From the NCBI RefSeq assembly GCF_027172205.1, contig NC_070603.1, forward strand, positions 6,374,501 to 6,438,500: DNA of 64,000 bases, in the 5' to 3' direction. Positions 34,948-45,668 of this stretch are shown one piece after another (the stretch's first letter is position 1; the number at the start of each line of letters is the position of its first letter). The notes under the pieces were generated by a model, which saw only the letters and a program-made list of their open reading frames with translations, was not told the origin of the DNA and ran no database searches. This DNA comes from Podarcis raffonei. Taxonomy: Eukaryota > Chordata > Lepidosauria > Squamata > Lacertidae. The position numbers were made by a program, and so were the translations under genes.

Positions 34948-35105
34948 AAGAGAGCTCCATCCTTTTGGAATCAAAGTCAGCATTGTTGAACCAGGTACTT
35001 TCAAGACACCCATACAGTCAAAATCAGCTGAGTCCTACGAACCTTTATGGAGCCGGTTACCTTCTGACCTCAAGGAATGCTATGGGCGGAAGTACTTTGA
35101 GCAAT
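34948..35105 (+). CDS. RDH16/HSD17B6-like dehydrogenase, coding exon 3
   Basis: A 158-nt exon bounded by CATTCAG and GTGAGT. It completes the DTLRRELHPFG segment and encodes IVEPGTFKTPI, the conserved PG motif after the last strand of the SDR core, and YGRKYFEQ. It is a few bases shorter than I recall for mammalian RDH exon 3 (a from-memory comparison) and keeps the frame into exon 4. Confidence 0.9.
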
Positions 35106-35655
35106 GTGAGTAGACCTGGGGGAGAAACTCAGTTTGGTATGAAAGCTACCTAGTTCACACTTAACAAAACAACACATGAATCAACGAAACAACACATGAA
35201 CCAAAATTCAGACTCATGTAAATTTAGTAATGCACTTTCCCCAAACAGTAATGTGTAGAAAAATACATACTGTTACACAAGCCTGGTGTCTGCCCCCTCA
35301 ACAACTCTGCACTCCCCCCAAAAGTCACGCCAAGTCTAATCCATATCCCAATTAAGCAAAACCCTGGTATTGATTAATTTCTAGGGCTTAGCTATATCTA
35401 TAACAATAGGAAGTATGTATCAAAAGTGAAGCTAGCATACAAGAATACTCTGTGTTAGAGAAAACTGCTTGCAAAAATGTGCCTCTTGTGGAAAATTGCA
35501 TATAAAAATATTAAGAGAAATTGGCACTAAAATGCTGGTAAAATTTTGTGAGAATTTTCAAACCACAAACTGAAATGTGGAGAACTGAACTGAAAGGTTG
35601 AAGAAATGAGAAACAGAATCTAAAATTGACAGGCTGAGCCATCCCTGACTGAAAT
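35106..35655. other. Intron 3, 5' part
   Basis: AT-rich intronic sequence. No gene or confident repeat recognised. Confidence 0.5.
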
Positions 35656-36300
35656 TTCTTTTTTCAATTTTTTTTATGAAACTATATATAGTGGCAGCTA
35701 TGTATAGAAAATTATTCAAAACATCCACTCCAAGATGACACCCAATGATTCCACTTTCTATAAACCAATATTTCCATTAATCCTCAAACCCAGATATCAT
35801 AAGTTCATTTTCTTTTTCATGCAAAAAAGTGTATAAGGCGTTTCCAATCTTTAATAAATAGTGACAATGATTATTCTTTTATTAAACACGTCAACTTTAC
35901 CATCTCAGCTAAATCCAATATTTTTTACATCCATTCCCTCATGGTAGATAATGGTGAATCTTTCAATCTTTGTGCATAGAAGAGTATTGCCACTGTGATC
36001 ATGTATTGAAATAATGTTCTGCAGTCTTTTTCTAATTGTCTATCCATTATTCCTAGCTGGAAAAGTTCCGATGGCAATTGAATGTGAAACTTTAAAATGT
36101 TTGCATCATTGTATGTATTTGAATCCAATATTTCTTGGCAATTTTACAAGTCCACCAAGCATGACAAAATGGGTCTGCATATTTTTCACACTTCCAACAA
36201 ACATTTCAAACACCTTTCTACAGTCTAAATAATTTCACTGGAGTTAGATACCATTGGTACATCATTTTATGTACCTAATCTACACCTTCAGCTTCCAAAA
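35656..36300 (-). mobile_element. Old L1 3' fragment in intron 3
   Basis: A T-run at 35656-35680 starts a decayed minus-strand L1 end. Translation pieces such as QLEKDCRTLFQYMITVA, and words near 36160-36260 resembling the Cys-motif region and YQWYLTP, place it in the ORF2 C-terminus. Heavily mutated, hence older than the other L1s here. Confidence 0.7.
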
Positions 36301-36367
36301 GATTCTAGGTGCCACCTAGGCTGTTGCAAGGATAATGTTTCTTTTGCTTCATGTTTCTCACAAACAG

Positions 36368-36585
36368 GTTGCAAAGTAAGTGAATATTTCCAAAAGGCTG
36401 GCAGCGACAACCTTCACCTGGTCACCGACTGCATAGAACATGCCCTGACATCCTGCTGCCCTCGCACTCGCTACTCTCCAGGCTGGGATGCAAAGTTCTT
36501 GTACATTCCTGCCTCTTACTTTCCAACGTCCATCGCTGACTTTGTGATGAGCCACATTTGGCCTAAACCAGCTCAAGCAATATAG
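36368..36585 (+). CDS. RDH16/HSD17B6-like dehydrogenase, coding exon 4 and stop
   Basis: Final coding exon after acceptor CAAACAG, with TAG at 36583-36585. It encodes the C-terminal helical region with [20 protein letters not shown] and [15 protein letters not shown], matching the HALxxxxPRTRYxxGWDAK block of RDH16-type enzymes. It ends in a hydrophobic segment. Total product is 315 residues. Confidence 0.92.
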
Positions 36586-36901
36586 GGTTGTTGTTGTTTT
36601 AAAATAGCGACTATAGAATAATCAAAACATACAATACAACAAAGTAAAGAACCAAGAGGCAACTTACTATTATAGATCCTCCATTCATAAATAGATATTA
36701 CTTTGAAACATAGGAAGGTTCAATCCAAGATTGATCAAGAAAATTGGCATTTTATTTTCATGGAAGCAAAGAGGGCTAATAGTAATGAGTATTCACATTT
36801 ATAGTGAATGAGTATTCACATTTATTAAAGAAAATAAATTGTGGTAGGATCGCTCCAGTGTTTTTTATAGACATCAAAAACATCCACTATATAGTGACAT
36901 A
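36586..36901 (+). other. 3' UTR and downstream flank of the dehydrogenase gene
   Basis: A candidate polyadenylation signal AATAAA lies at 36833-36838, about 250 nt past the stop. A short direct repeat (ATGAGTATTCACATTTA, twice) lies at about 36785-36825. No other feature seen. Confidence 0.45.
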
Positions 36902-37066
36902 CAGTGGTATCTCTGGTTAAGAACTTAATTCGTTCCGGAGGTCCGTTCTTAACCTGAAACTGTTCTTAACCTGAAGCACCACTTTAGCTAATGGGGCCTC
37001 CTGCTGCCCTTGCGCCACCACCGCATGATTTCAGTTCTCATCCTGAAGCAAAGTTCTTAACCCGAA
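36902..37066. mobile_element. Tigger-like MITE, right end missing
   Basis: Same family as 6176-6417, starting CAGTGGTATCTCTGG after TA. It stops after TTCTTAACCCGAA, with no right inverted repeat. About 165 bp remain. Confidence 0.8.
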
Positions 37067-37447
37067 CAGAAATCAATCCAGTGAATATTGATGTAGGTTT
37101 GAGGGGTCAGACTGCATGATGCCCTGGGCCCCTTCCGGTTCTTGGGCTTCTGTATCAGTGGGAGTAGAAAGCGTGAGAACAAGTTTTCCAAACCATTCCC
37201 TTTGTCTAGGCAATTGCAAGACAATGGCCATGGCTGGATACTTAAGCACCATGATCATTATCCCCAAAGAATGAGCCGTCCTGCAAAAGCTACAACTAAG
37301 TGATGGTGTCCTCCCCCCCTCCTCACCTGGCCAGTAGATAGAGAACAGGGGTGTAGCTGAGCTAGAAAGCAGGAGAAGCTAGAAAGACAGATCCATGTCT
37401 GATCTGTACTGGGCTTTGGAGCTCCCCTAGAAACCTAATCGGGGAGC
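37067..37447. other. Unassigned intergenic DNA
   Basis: No gene or repeat recognised. Confidence 0.5.
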
Positions 37448-37806
37448 AAGATCTATTGGGGTGGGGGGGCCACCAGGGGCGCATTGGAAGATGGCCGACA
37501 ATACCATCTCTCCGGCTCACAAGAGGTAATTAAGAGGCTGATATGGGAGTATGCAGCCTCCGTTGTTGCCCCAAGGACATGGGGAACACTGCCTTGCCTG
37601 CTGTGGCCATAAATCACCCCCGGTTCCGAAAGAAGGGGGTGAGGGCACTAGGCACAAAACCCTTGTGTGGGTCTGGCTCTTCTGGACGCTGTCTCTGATC
37701 GCGTACTGGCTGCAGCAATTTGAAATAAACAATTAGAAAAGAAGCAAATGCACATATTTCAAATGAAGAACGGGAGTGAAGACTGCTAATTGAAGTGACC
37801 TCTGCA

Positions 37807-39825
37807 GACTTCCGGGTTGGCGCCATCGTCTAATGGTGGATTCCCTCCGAGCTCCGGAGGGAATCTGCTCAACAGGGGTCGGGTTCTGCCGCGGCGGCGG
37901 CGCGGGGACCCTTAGAAACCACAGGCGCTGAAGCCTGTGGACCTGGTGGCTCGGTGGGCACCATTTGCGCGCCCCCCTGACCCGCAAAGAAGCCTTTTTA
38001 AAGGCTTCGGAACAGGGGACGGAGGGAGGTGTGGTGCTGAGAGTTCGACTGCTTCCCCTGCTGAGTGAAGCCGCATGCCATGGATGGAGAGCGCTAATTT
38101 CTTCTTTTGAACTTTTGGATCAAAAGTAACGACCCGTGAGTAACACGGTAATTGGACTTAAAAGGGAAAATTATTTCTGGGAATTCGGCAAGATCGGGTA
38201 AGGTGCTAAAAAGGAAGTCAACCTGCCCGCTTTGTAAACATCGTAAAGCAAGGATTTTATTACTAAGGTTGTGTGAATGTCTTTTTTGTGTGTGGAAAAG
38301 TGCAATTAACTTTATATTGGGCCAATTTAAGTGACTGTGCTGGAGGATAAGAGAACGGAATTCACCCCTCCCCCAAAACCCGGGAGCGATCGGGGAGAGA
38401 GCCTGTGGAAGAGGTTTATAGATTTTGACAGCTGTCAAATTAGCTGTCAAAGTTGGAAAAAAAGGAGAACTGCGTCTTTGCTGTCTTTGCTGGTTACATC
38501 TGATACAATTTGGTAACAAATTGTTAAAAACAAAGAAGAAAAGGTTAATTTGTCATTAAGTAACTAGAATCCCTCTAGAGGGGGTTCAGGACATTACAAA
38601 AATGGCTGTAAGTGGAAAAATACTGGCTGAACTGGAAAAGACCTTCCGTCTTTTGGGAAATCTACAGAAGCAGACAAATGTTTTGACTATGAGTGTAATA
38701 ACAATGAAGGGAACAGTAAACAAAATTGCTGAACCTGGAAAGGATATGATTCAAGCTCCTGCAGATGAACAGGGAAGTGTTGTTGCTGATACAAAAATCC
38801 TTATAGCCAAACAGTAGAAAGAGTCTGAGTCATTTGAGATGCCATTTAAAGAATATGAGAAAGAAGGAGGCGCTGGGATGTTGCAGATGGCTAAAGAGAG
38901 CCAGAGGCCTGTTAAGTTGGAAACAATTGAAAATAAGAACATGACAATGAAAGTTTGGCTGGAAGTGAAGAATGGAATCTGGAGAGATCTCCTCTTATGG
39001 GGATCTGAAGACATATGGAATATAAATATGGCCAGTACAGAGTTTGGAGCCTTTGGGACATTTGAACTTATGAGAAGCAAGAAACAAGATTTTGGCTCCA
39101 TTGTTAAATATGGAGGTCTGGCTGGAAGAAATATGGATTTTACTGGAACAGAGCCTCTTCGAGATTCGGAATTTAAAATAAAGGACTATCAAGAAAACCG
39201 GCAGAGAGAAATTGAGAGAGGGTTAAGTGCCTCGGATGTGAGATCGCCAGGCTGATTTTGGATGGACTGATGGACTTTGGTTGGGGATCGAAACCGGGAA
39301 AGGGGGTGGGAGGGCTTCGGGAATTTAAAGGGTGTAAAAATATGATTCTGTTTTAATTAAGTTGGCTTTTGCCACTAACATAAAAATGGGGAATTTGGGG
39401 AGAGATTTGGGGCCGACCTTAGCAAAAGATTATCAAAAATAAGTGTTTCGTGTATAAAGATTGGGATTTTTAAGTTTAAATAGGTTAATTAAATTGATGG
39501 AGGAATTTAGGAAAAGTATGTTAAGAATAAGTTTTGAAATATAAAGATAGAGGTTTAGAAGTTAAAATTTGTTTAAGATAATTGAATTAGAGGAAATAAG
39601 GTAAAGTGGGGGGGATAAAAATTGCTGAGCTAAAAATTGGAATTGGAATACAAGAAGGGCAGGTGTGGGGAAGTCAAGGAAATTGGGTATGGAATGTAAT
39701 TACGGTAAACTTTTTAAACTGCTGTTTTTCTTTTTCTCTTCTTTTTTCTTTTTTTCTTTTTCTCTTTTCTGTTTTCCTTTGTATTCTTTTTTGAAAATTT
39801 TAATAAACATAATTAAAAAAAAAAA
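37807..39825 (+). mobile_element. Half-L1 (L1 5' UTR, one short ORF, A-tail)
   Basis: A 2019-bp insertion with a 15-bp perfect target duplication GAAGTGACCTCTGCA (37792-37806 and 39826-39840) and an oligo-A end. The first roughly 300 bp align by eye with the 5' UTR of L1 copies A-C: shared words around CACAGGCGC-GAAGCCTGTG, CTCGGTGGGCACC, GCCTTTTTAAAGGCT and GTGAAGCCGC. There is no ORF2. The layout resembles mammalian HAL1 (L1 elements with ORF1 only), though the ORF is not visibly L1 ORF1. Confidence 0.82.
38602..39255 (+). pseudogene. Unrecognised ORF of the half-L1 (217 codons, one in-frame stop)
   Basis: Starts MAVSGKILAELEKTF. The first 70 residues look like a coiled coil (LAELEKTFRLLGNLQKQ). 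A TAG at 38815-38817 is the only stop before the frame ends at 39255. The second part is basic and polar with WLEVKNGIWRDLLLWG and DYQENRQREIERG. I see no RRM core of L1 ORF1p. The function is unknown; an RNA-binding or packaging role is a guess from its position after an L1 leader. Confidence 0.55.
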
Positions 39826-40644
39826 GAAGTGACCTCTGCAAAAGGAGCGACGGGTTCGATTTGGCGGAATATAACATGAAGAAGATACATCAAAGGTTTA
39901 GTATGCCGGAGCGGGACTGGATGGGGGGGGACTTTTTTTTCTTTTCTTCTATGTGATTAACCAATAACTCCTCCCCAACCAAGAAAGAACCGTCACATAA
40001 CTGACCTAAGCAGTATGATTAAAAACTGTGTGGAGATGAAATACTAATCAAAAGTTTGAGTTATGGAGATCGAGAATAGAGCAAGGGCTCTTGGAATGGC
40101 GCAGTAATAAAAAGGGAGTCGCCATCTTGGCAGGTTCTGTCGAAAGATTTATGATTGGGAGGAGGAAGCTTTGTTTTCATATTGGATTCCTGGCAGAACC
40201 TCCTCAGGAATGAGAAACGGAGTGACAGACCTGTGAAAAATTTAATGAGTAGACGGTAAGAGTGTTTTTCTTTATGGAAGCGATGAAATACGGTAGCCGT
40301 CTGAATATGACCCTTGGACGAACGGAAAAACCCACACAGGATTACAAATTTGTTTCAACCCGCTTGTGGAGACTATCAGAGGTCACAAAGACAAAAAGAA
40401 AGGGAAAATATTTGAAAATAAGAAGAAGAGATGTGGAAAACAACAAGAAAGGATTGGATAGAATTGTGAGCATTATTTGTGGACATTAAAGCAGCAGCAA
40501 CAAGAGGATTGGATCCCTTTCGGAACTTGAAATATAGGTACCCCCAACAAAAAATTTAAAATTCGGCTTTGTAATTTGGAATTTATGTGATTTGATTTAA
40601 TTGGTCTGTTAATAAAAAATATTCAGATAAGATCTATTGGGGTG

Positions 40645-41260
40645 TTCATGCTCCATCGTAAGGTCATTTTGAATTCGTATTCTGTCTCCCGCGGCATTAG
40701 CGACCCCTCCCAGTTTGGTGTCTTCTGCCAATGTGATGAGCATCCCCTCAATTCCTTCATCCAAGTCATTTATAGAGACGTTGAACAACAACGGGCCCAG
40801 GACAGAACCCTGTGGCACCCCACTGGCCACTTTTTCCCACGGTGATGAGGAACCATTAATGCAGGCATAGGCAAACTCAGCCCTCCAGATGTTTTGGGAC
40901 TACAACTCCCATCACCCCTGACCACTTGTCCTGTTAGCTAGGGATGATGGGCGTTGTAGTCCCAAAACATCTGGAGGGCCGTGTTTGCCCATGTCTGCAT
41001 TAATGAGTATCTTTGGGTTCGGTCAGTCAATCCACCTAACAGTTACCTCATTTAACTCACATTTTACCAGCTTCCTCATGAGACTGTCATGGGGGACTTT
41101 GTCAAAAGCCTTACTGAAATCAAGGTGCACTATGTCCACAGAATTCCCCTGATCCACCAAGTTTGTAATTCCATCCAAAAAAGACATCAGATTGCTCTGG
41201 CATGACTTATTTTGCAGGGGCTTGGACTAGATGGCCATTGTGGTCCCTTATTAGAAAATG
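40645..41260 (-). mobile_element. CR1 LINE fragments, split by a hAT-like MITE
   Basis: The minus-strand translation near 40640-40830 contains GVPQGSVLGPLLF and NDLDEGIEG, the CR1 reverse transcriptase signature. Homology continues from about 41006 to 41213. A short plus-strand CR1-type 3' phrase (GGACTAGATGGCC) follows at about 41225. An old, partial, non-functional LINE. Confidence 0.85.
40862..40997. mobile_element. hAT-like palindromic MITE 1
   Basis: 136 bp, ends CAGGCATAG and CATGTCTG, nearly self-complementary around CATCTGGAGGGC. An 8-bp duplication CATTAATG flanks it (40854-40861 and 40998-41005), as hAT transposases make. It is inserted in the CR1 fragment. Confidence 0.88.
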
Positions 41261-41304
41261 TGACTACTATCACAGAATGGGAAAATAAAATGGCCTATGC
41301 TATT

Positions 41305-41336
41305 CTTTTTTCTTTTCTTTTCTTTTCTTTTCTTTT
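41305..41336. repeat. TTTTC microsatellite
   Basis: About six copies of a TTTTC pentamer. Confidence 0.9.
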
Positions 41337-41378
41337 GCCAAACTACCTCATGACATAGGGTCCAAAGGAGTCAAGCAA

Positions 41379-41589
41379 CAGTGGTACCTCAGGTTACATA
41401 CGCTTCAGGTTACAGACTCTGTTAACCCAGAAATAGTACCTCGGGTTAAGAACTTTGCTTCAGGATGAGAACAGAATTCACGTGGCGGCGGTGCAGCGGC
41501 AGCAGGAGGCCCCATTAGCTAAAGTGGTGCTTCAGGTTAAGAACAGTTTCAGGTTAAGAACGTTAAGTTCTTAACCCGAGGTACCACTG
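41379..41589. mobile_element. Tigger-like MITE, inverted relative to the others
   Basis: About 211 bp of the same family as 6176-6417 in opposite orientation, ending CGAGGTACCACTG followed by TA. Confidence 0.85.
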
Positions 41590-42479
41590 TACAGCAATGA
41601 GCTTTTATTAATGATTGGAAAAGGAATTTGTTTGCAAATGTAGTACAGTATATGATCTATTATGAATATATCCTGAATGTATGTTAGAAAATTCTGAAAG
41701 CTTTTTAAAAACAAAGAACTAATTAGATTAAGATCAAATTTTATGTGTGAGGAATGGGATGAATGGAAGAAGCAGAAACTTCCAATTTCCCCCCTCACCA
41801 CAGTCTCTACAGTGAGGTCAGGACTGGCTGCCACAGAATAAAACAAACAAACAAACAAACGAGAAGTTGAGGGTTACACCTGAGGTTCCCACACCGCCTC
41901 TTGCATGAATTGCAGCTTGAGAAGCCATGTGTTTTTTACGCAACAGACGGAACATTACTGGGGGCAGCCCTTTTCTCCATGCACCTCCAGACTGGGGCAG
42001 AGTTGTGCCTGTTGAATTTCTACCCAATATCCAGTTAGTAAGGCAAGAAGCTTTTCAGAAGGAAAACAAAGTGGCACACTAAAAGCTAGGAGTGAACAGA
42101 CCTGTCAGTTTTGGTTTCTCTCTGTCTTTTATTTCTTTAAGTGGGAGGAAGAAAGCTGCTTCCATTCTACTGCAGTTTGGTTTCCATCAGACACATGAAT
42201 TGCCTCGCTGTCTGCTCTTTAGTACAAGTTACTTAGCTTACATAATTTACATTCATGTCAGTGTAAAGGAATCATCAGATCCAAAAAAGTTATTGATTAC
42301 ATGGCATTTTCAGACTTGGGGATGCCTCTTCTTTATTCAAGCTCCCACCTGGCCCCAAATCTGGAGGGAATAAGGGGCTGGGGGACGCTGGATGGAAAGA
42401 CCCTGCACGATTCTGGCACTCTCCGAAGCCGTCTCCGGGAGCGATAAGTCTCCATTTCTTAAGCAGCTGGTTAAGGAAC
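41590..42479. other. Unassigned DNA with an AAAC microsatellite
   Basis: AAAC repeats at about 41840-41860. No gene recognised. Confidence 0.5.
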
Positions 42480-42975
42480 AAGACTGGGCAGATGCCATGA
42501 TTTGATTTTATCTAGACTGTGTGTCGATTTGGCAGCTACCTGCAGTGGAAGGCTCCTGGACTGATTCGGCAGAAGCACCAGTTTGCGAAGAGAGGATGTG
42601 AATTTACAGAGGGGAATCTTGGACTACAGATTTGGACTATAAAGAAGAAGAGTAAAGACATAAAATCCACACAGAAACATTTTATTTGAACTTAAACTCA
42701 CTTGCAGAATGAATGCAGAGGCTGTTGAAAATAATGAAGGATTCACAGCAGAATGTTTTAAGGGAATTATTGTAATATTTTGAAATGCAGTAGAACTATG
42801 AGATAATTAGGATTCCCTCCGATCTCGAAGCTTGGGAAGTCAGCTAAAAAATAATAATAATTTATAATTAGGCATAACATTGAGATTTGTTTGATTATTG
42901 GGTAATTTGTATAATTTGGAATATATAATTTGCTTTGATTGAAAATTTTTAATAAATATTATTTAAAAAATAAAG
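42480..42975 (+). mobile_element. Probable L1-like retroposon 3' end
   Basis: Ends in TTTTTAATAAATATTATTTAAAAAATAAAG, written here as two parts because only the tail style is informative: TTTTTAATAAATATT then an A-rich end. The preceding TAATTTGG-rich sequence resembles the end of the 37464-40628 retroposon. The 5' limit is uncertain and there is no ORF. Confidence 0.45.
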
Positions 42976-43215
42976 ATAAAAGCTCTTCATTGGGAAGGAA
43001 GTAGTAGGACATTTAGGTAATTGGCACAAAATTCATAAGTAGTTATGCCTAGGGCCTCTGAATAACAGGGTCGCGGAGTGTGAGGAGACAAAGGCTGTTT
43101 TTTATGGTCATAAAGCCACTGCTTGATTGTCTGGAATATGTAGCTTTCATCACATACTTTGAGGCTCTACAGAGAAATACCCAAAGTACGTATTTTGTCC
43201 TGAATTGCTCTATAC
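42976..43215. other. Unassigned intergenic DNA
   Basis: Nothing recognised before the MITE target site CTCTATAC at 43208. Confidence 0.5.
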
Positions 43216-43351
43216 CAGGCATGGGCAAACTCGGCCCTCCAGATGTTTTGGGACTACAATTCCCATCACCCCTGACCACTGGTCCTGTTAGCTAGGGATG
43301 ATGGGAGTTGTAGTCCCAAAACATCTGGAGGGCCGCATTTGCCCATGTCTG
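43216..43351. mobile_element. hAT-like palindromic MITE 2
   Basis: 136 bp, same family as 40862-40997, with 8-bp duplication CTCTATAC (43208-43215 and 43352-43359). Confidence 0.9.
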
Positions 43352-44404
43352 CTCTATACCATCTAGATGGATTATGGTCTTCAAGCATAGAGGTTGAAAA
43401 GGAATTTGATGTTGTTCTGTAATGTACTTTCAGCCAGGCCTTGGTTATAATGAGCCATGTGTTGGTTTCCATCAGATGTTGACCGGTTTCGGCACCTAAG
43501 CTTAGATAACTTATGCATTTAGGGGCACCAAGGATCTTGCAAAGAAAAGTGGCTTGAATTTGTTCGACCCTTTCCCTCTATTCTGACATATGTAGGGATA
43601 GAACAAAGATGTCCAATCATTTGTATGGTGGATGGGGAAAGACTTGGTAGGTCATGCTTCCAGTAGACCTAGTGGACCAGCCTCCACCACATCCCATGTA
43701 CCTAGAATGCCCCAGATCTTTTCTGTGAAGATGACAGATGCTAATCTTGCTGCACCCCAAGTTTCTTAACTGGGGTCTGCTCATACATCATAAAGGTGTT
43801 CATAGGAAGGTAACTTGCAAAAATTCAGAAGGATGAGTGTAGGGGATTGGAGATTATGATGAATGACCAACCAACCAACCAACCAACCAACCCACACCTT
43901 CCGTATTCTCTTAGCTTTCACTTCTCTCCTCCTGCTTTGAGGTAGCCTGCCTAGGTTTTCCCAGAATTCTTATCCTTGAGTACATCAAACACAGTTCTCA
44001 GTCCATGTTGGGTCCAGTATTCTGCTCCCCTTCCTTCTAGGTTGTGGGTCAGGGCCTCCAGTCTCACACCCCTAGACAATTTCTCCAGCTGCTTCCTCTC
44101 TGGCACATGGGGAATCTCTTCCCTGGACATCTCCTGCCCCATATTCCAACTCAAAATCTTCCTACCTGGCTAGATCAGGGGGCATTTCCTTCAGAATCCC
44201 TGGGCCCACCCCACCCACATGGTGCTCAGAATCCACCCCCTTTTCCTTACTCATGGAGCTAAACAAAGACATATTATTTCCCCGGTGACTTTCTTCCCCC
44301 AAACCCAGAGGACTCTGGGCGACCCTGGTTGTTGCTGCCAGAACTGAGACAGGGCCCCACGCATTTCCAAAAGGGAAGGTAGCCAGTCCTGGAGAAGGAA
44401 AACT
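43352..44404. other. Unassigned DNA with an AACC microsatellite
   Basis: AACC repeats at about 43866-43892. Short open frames on both strands near 44000-44250 show no family resemblance. Confidence 0.5.
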
Positions 44405-44782
44405 TGTTGGGATACTGCCAGGGAGATAAAGTCCATCTGAGCCCCAAGCTCTGTGCCGGACGATCCATCAACCTCCCGTAGTCAGGTAATATCAGCAATT
44501 TAGCGGCACGAAGCCTCAAGAAAAGATAGCCACATTCTTGAACTTGTGCACACTCTTTCAGCAGAATTCACACAACAAAAGTTGCACAGCATGAGAGCAT
44601 ATTTACAGTTTATTTGGCGTTGGTCAGAACAAAAAAGACATGACCGTCTGCTCCGACTGCTCAGGCAAAACAGCCAAAAACGAAAGGAACTTACAACATA
44701 AACATCCTGTGAGACAGGAAATGCGCAGGCTGTTATACAAACATCCTGCTCCCTTTTAAGGTGGAACGGAAATATCCTAACA
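44405..44782 (-). repeat. LTR of outer copia (3' LTR)
   Basis: 378 bp, reading TGTTAGGATATT to TATCCCAACA on the minus strand. About four differences by eye from its partner at 51981-52354. Confidence 0.88.
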
Positions 44783-45288
44783 TCCTCCCCCTTTCCGTGT
44801 AACCTGTAGTACCTGTGGTTCAACCCAATTGCAACCTTTGTGCGTAAACCTTAAGTTGTTCTCTGTTAACAACCTTAGACAACAGATCAGCAGGAATTTC
44901 ATTTCCTGGCATGTAGGACACCTGAATGAGTCCTTTCTGAATACACTCTCTTGCACGATGTAGCTTAATCTGCAAGTACTTGGTTCTTTGCTTGCAACTC
45001 TCCGAGTTCAGCAAAGCCAAACAAGATCTATTGTCTTGATACACTTGTATAGGACATTTCACAGAAACCCCAATGTCCTTAAACAGTTGCATCAACCATT
45101 CACAATCCATGAGTGAAAATGACAGAGCATTGAGTTCTGCTTCAGAGGAACTTAGGCTAACTGTCGTCTGCTTCCTGCACAACCAGTCAAACAGGCAGTG
45201 GTTGTACATGTAGCATACTCCAGAAGTGCTTGTACCATCCGTGGTGTCACTTCCAAAACTTGCATCTGCAAAGATTTCAAGACCTCCA

Positions 45289-45668
45289 TGTGGAGAGAGG
45301 CTCAGAACTCACAGGGTTAAGAAGTTCTGAGTGACGTCTCACATTCTGAGGCGGGGTTTAGAATACTGAGAGGAGGGTTTTACTGCGTCTCTCAGTGTGT
45401 GTGTTTTTGCTCCGATGCGAAAGGAGCAAGATGTGCGCTCTGTCGCCGGGAAATTTATAGCTGTTGTGTTTTGCTAAGGAATAAAGACTTAAAACATAGA
45501 TAAGGAGACTGCTGCATCCAGCCTGAGTTATTGCCCTCACACAGAACGTTCCTGCTTCTGTTCCGCTGTGTTTACGTGCTGCTGGAGTCGGAGGTCTCTG
45601 GGGGAAAAGCAGAGAGCCGCGCAGGAGAAGTGTGCCGGACCCCCCGGACTGGCTCAGGTTTCGGAAGA
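45289..45668 (+). repeat. LTR of nested copia (5' LTR)
   Basis: 380 bp beginning TGTGGAGAGAGG, with AATAAAG near 45480 as a possible polyadenylation signal. Identical to 48533-48912 by eye. Confidence 0.9.

Larger units (their letters stand above)
37464..40628 (+). mobile_element. Noncoding L1-like retroposon (outer), interrupted by a half-L1
   Basis: A perfect 16-bp duplication AAGATCTATTGGGGTG occurs at 37448-37463 and 40629-40644. The 5' end has GGAAGATGGCCGAC, similar to the AAGATGGC (YY1-type) motif at the start of mammalian L1. The 3' end is AATAAAAAATATT-like, as in L1 tails here. Without the inner element (and one copy of its target duplication) it is about 1.1 kb with no long ORF. 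It is probably a non-autonomous passenger moved by L1 machinery. Confidence 0.75.

Noticed and set aside
37517-37987. Short frames around 37.5-38.0 kb
   Set aside because: They fall in the noncoding outer retroposon and the L1-type leader of the inner element.
43951-44519. Frames left of the outer copia
   Set aside because: No recognisable domain; those past 44405 lie in the LTR.
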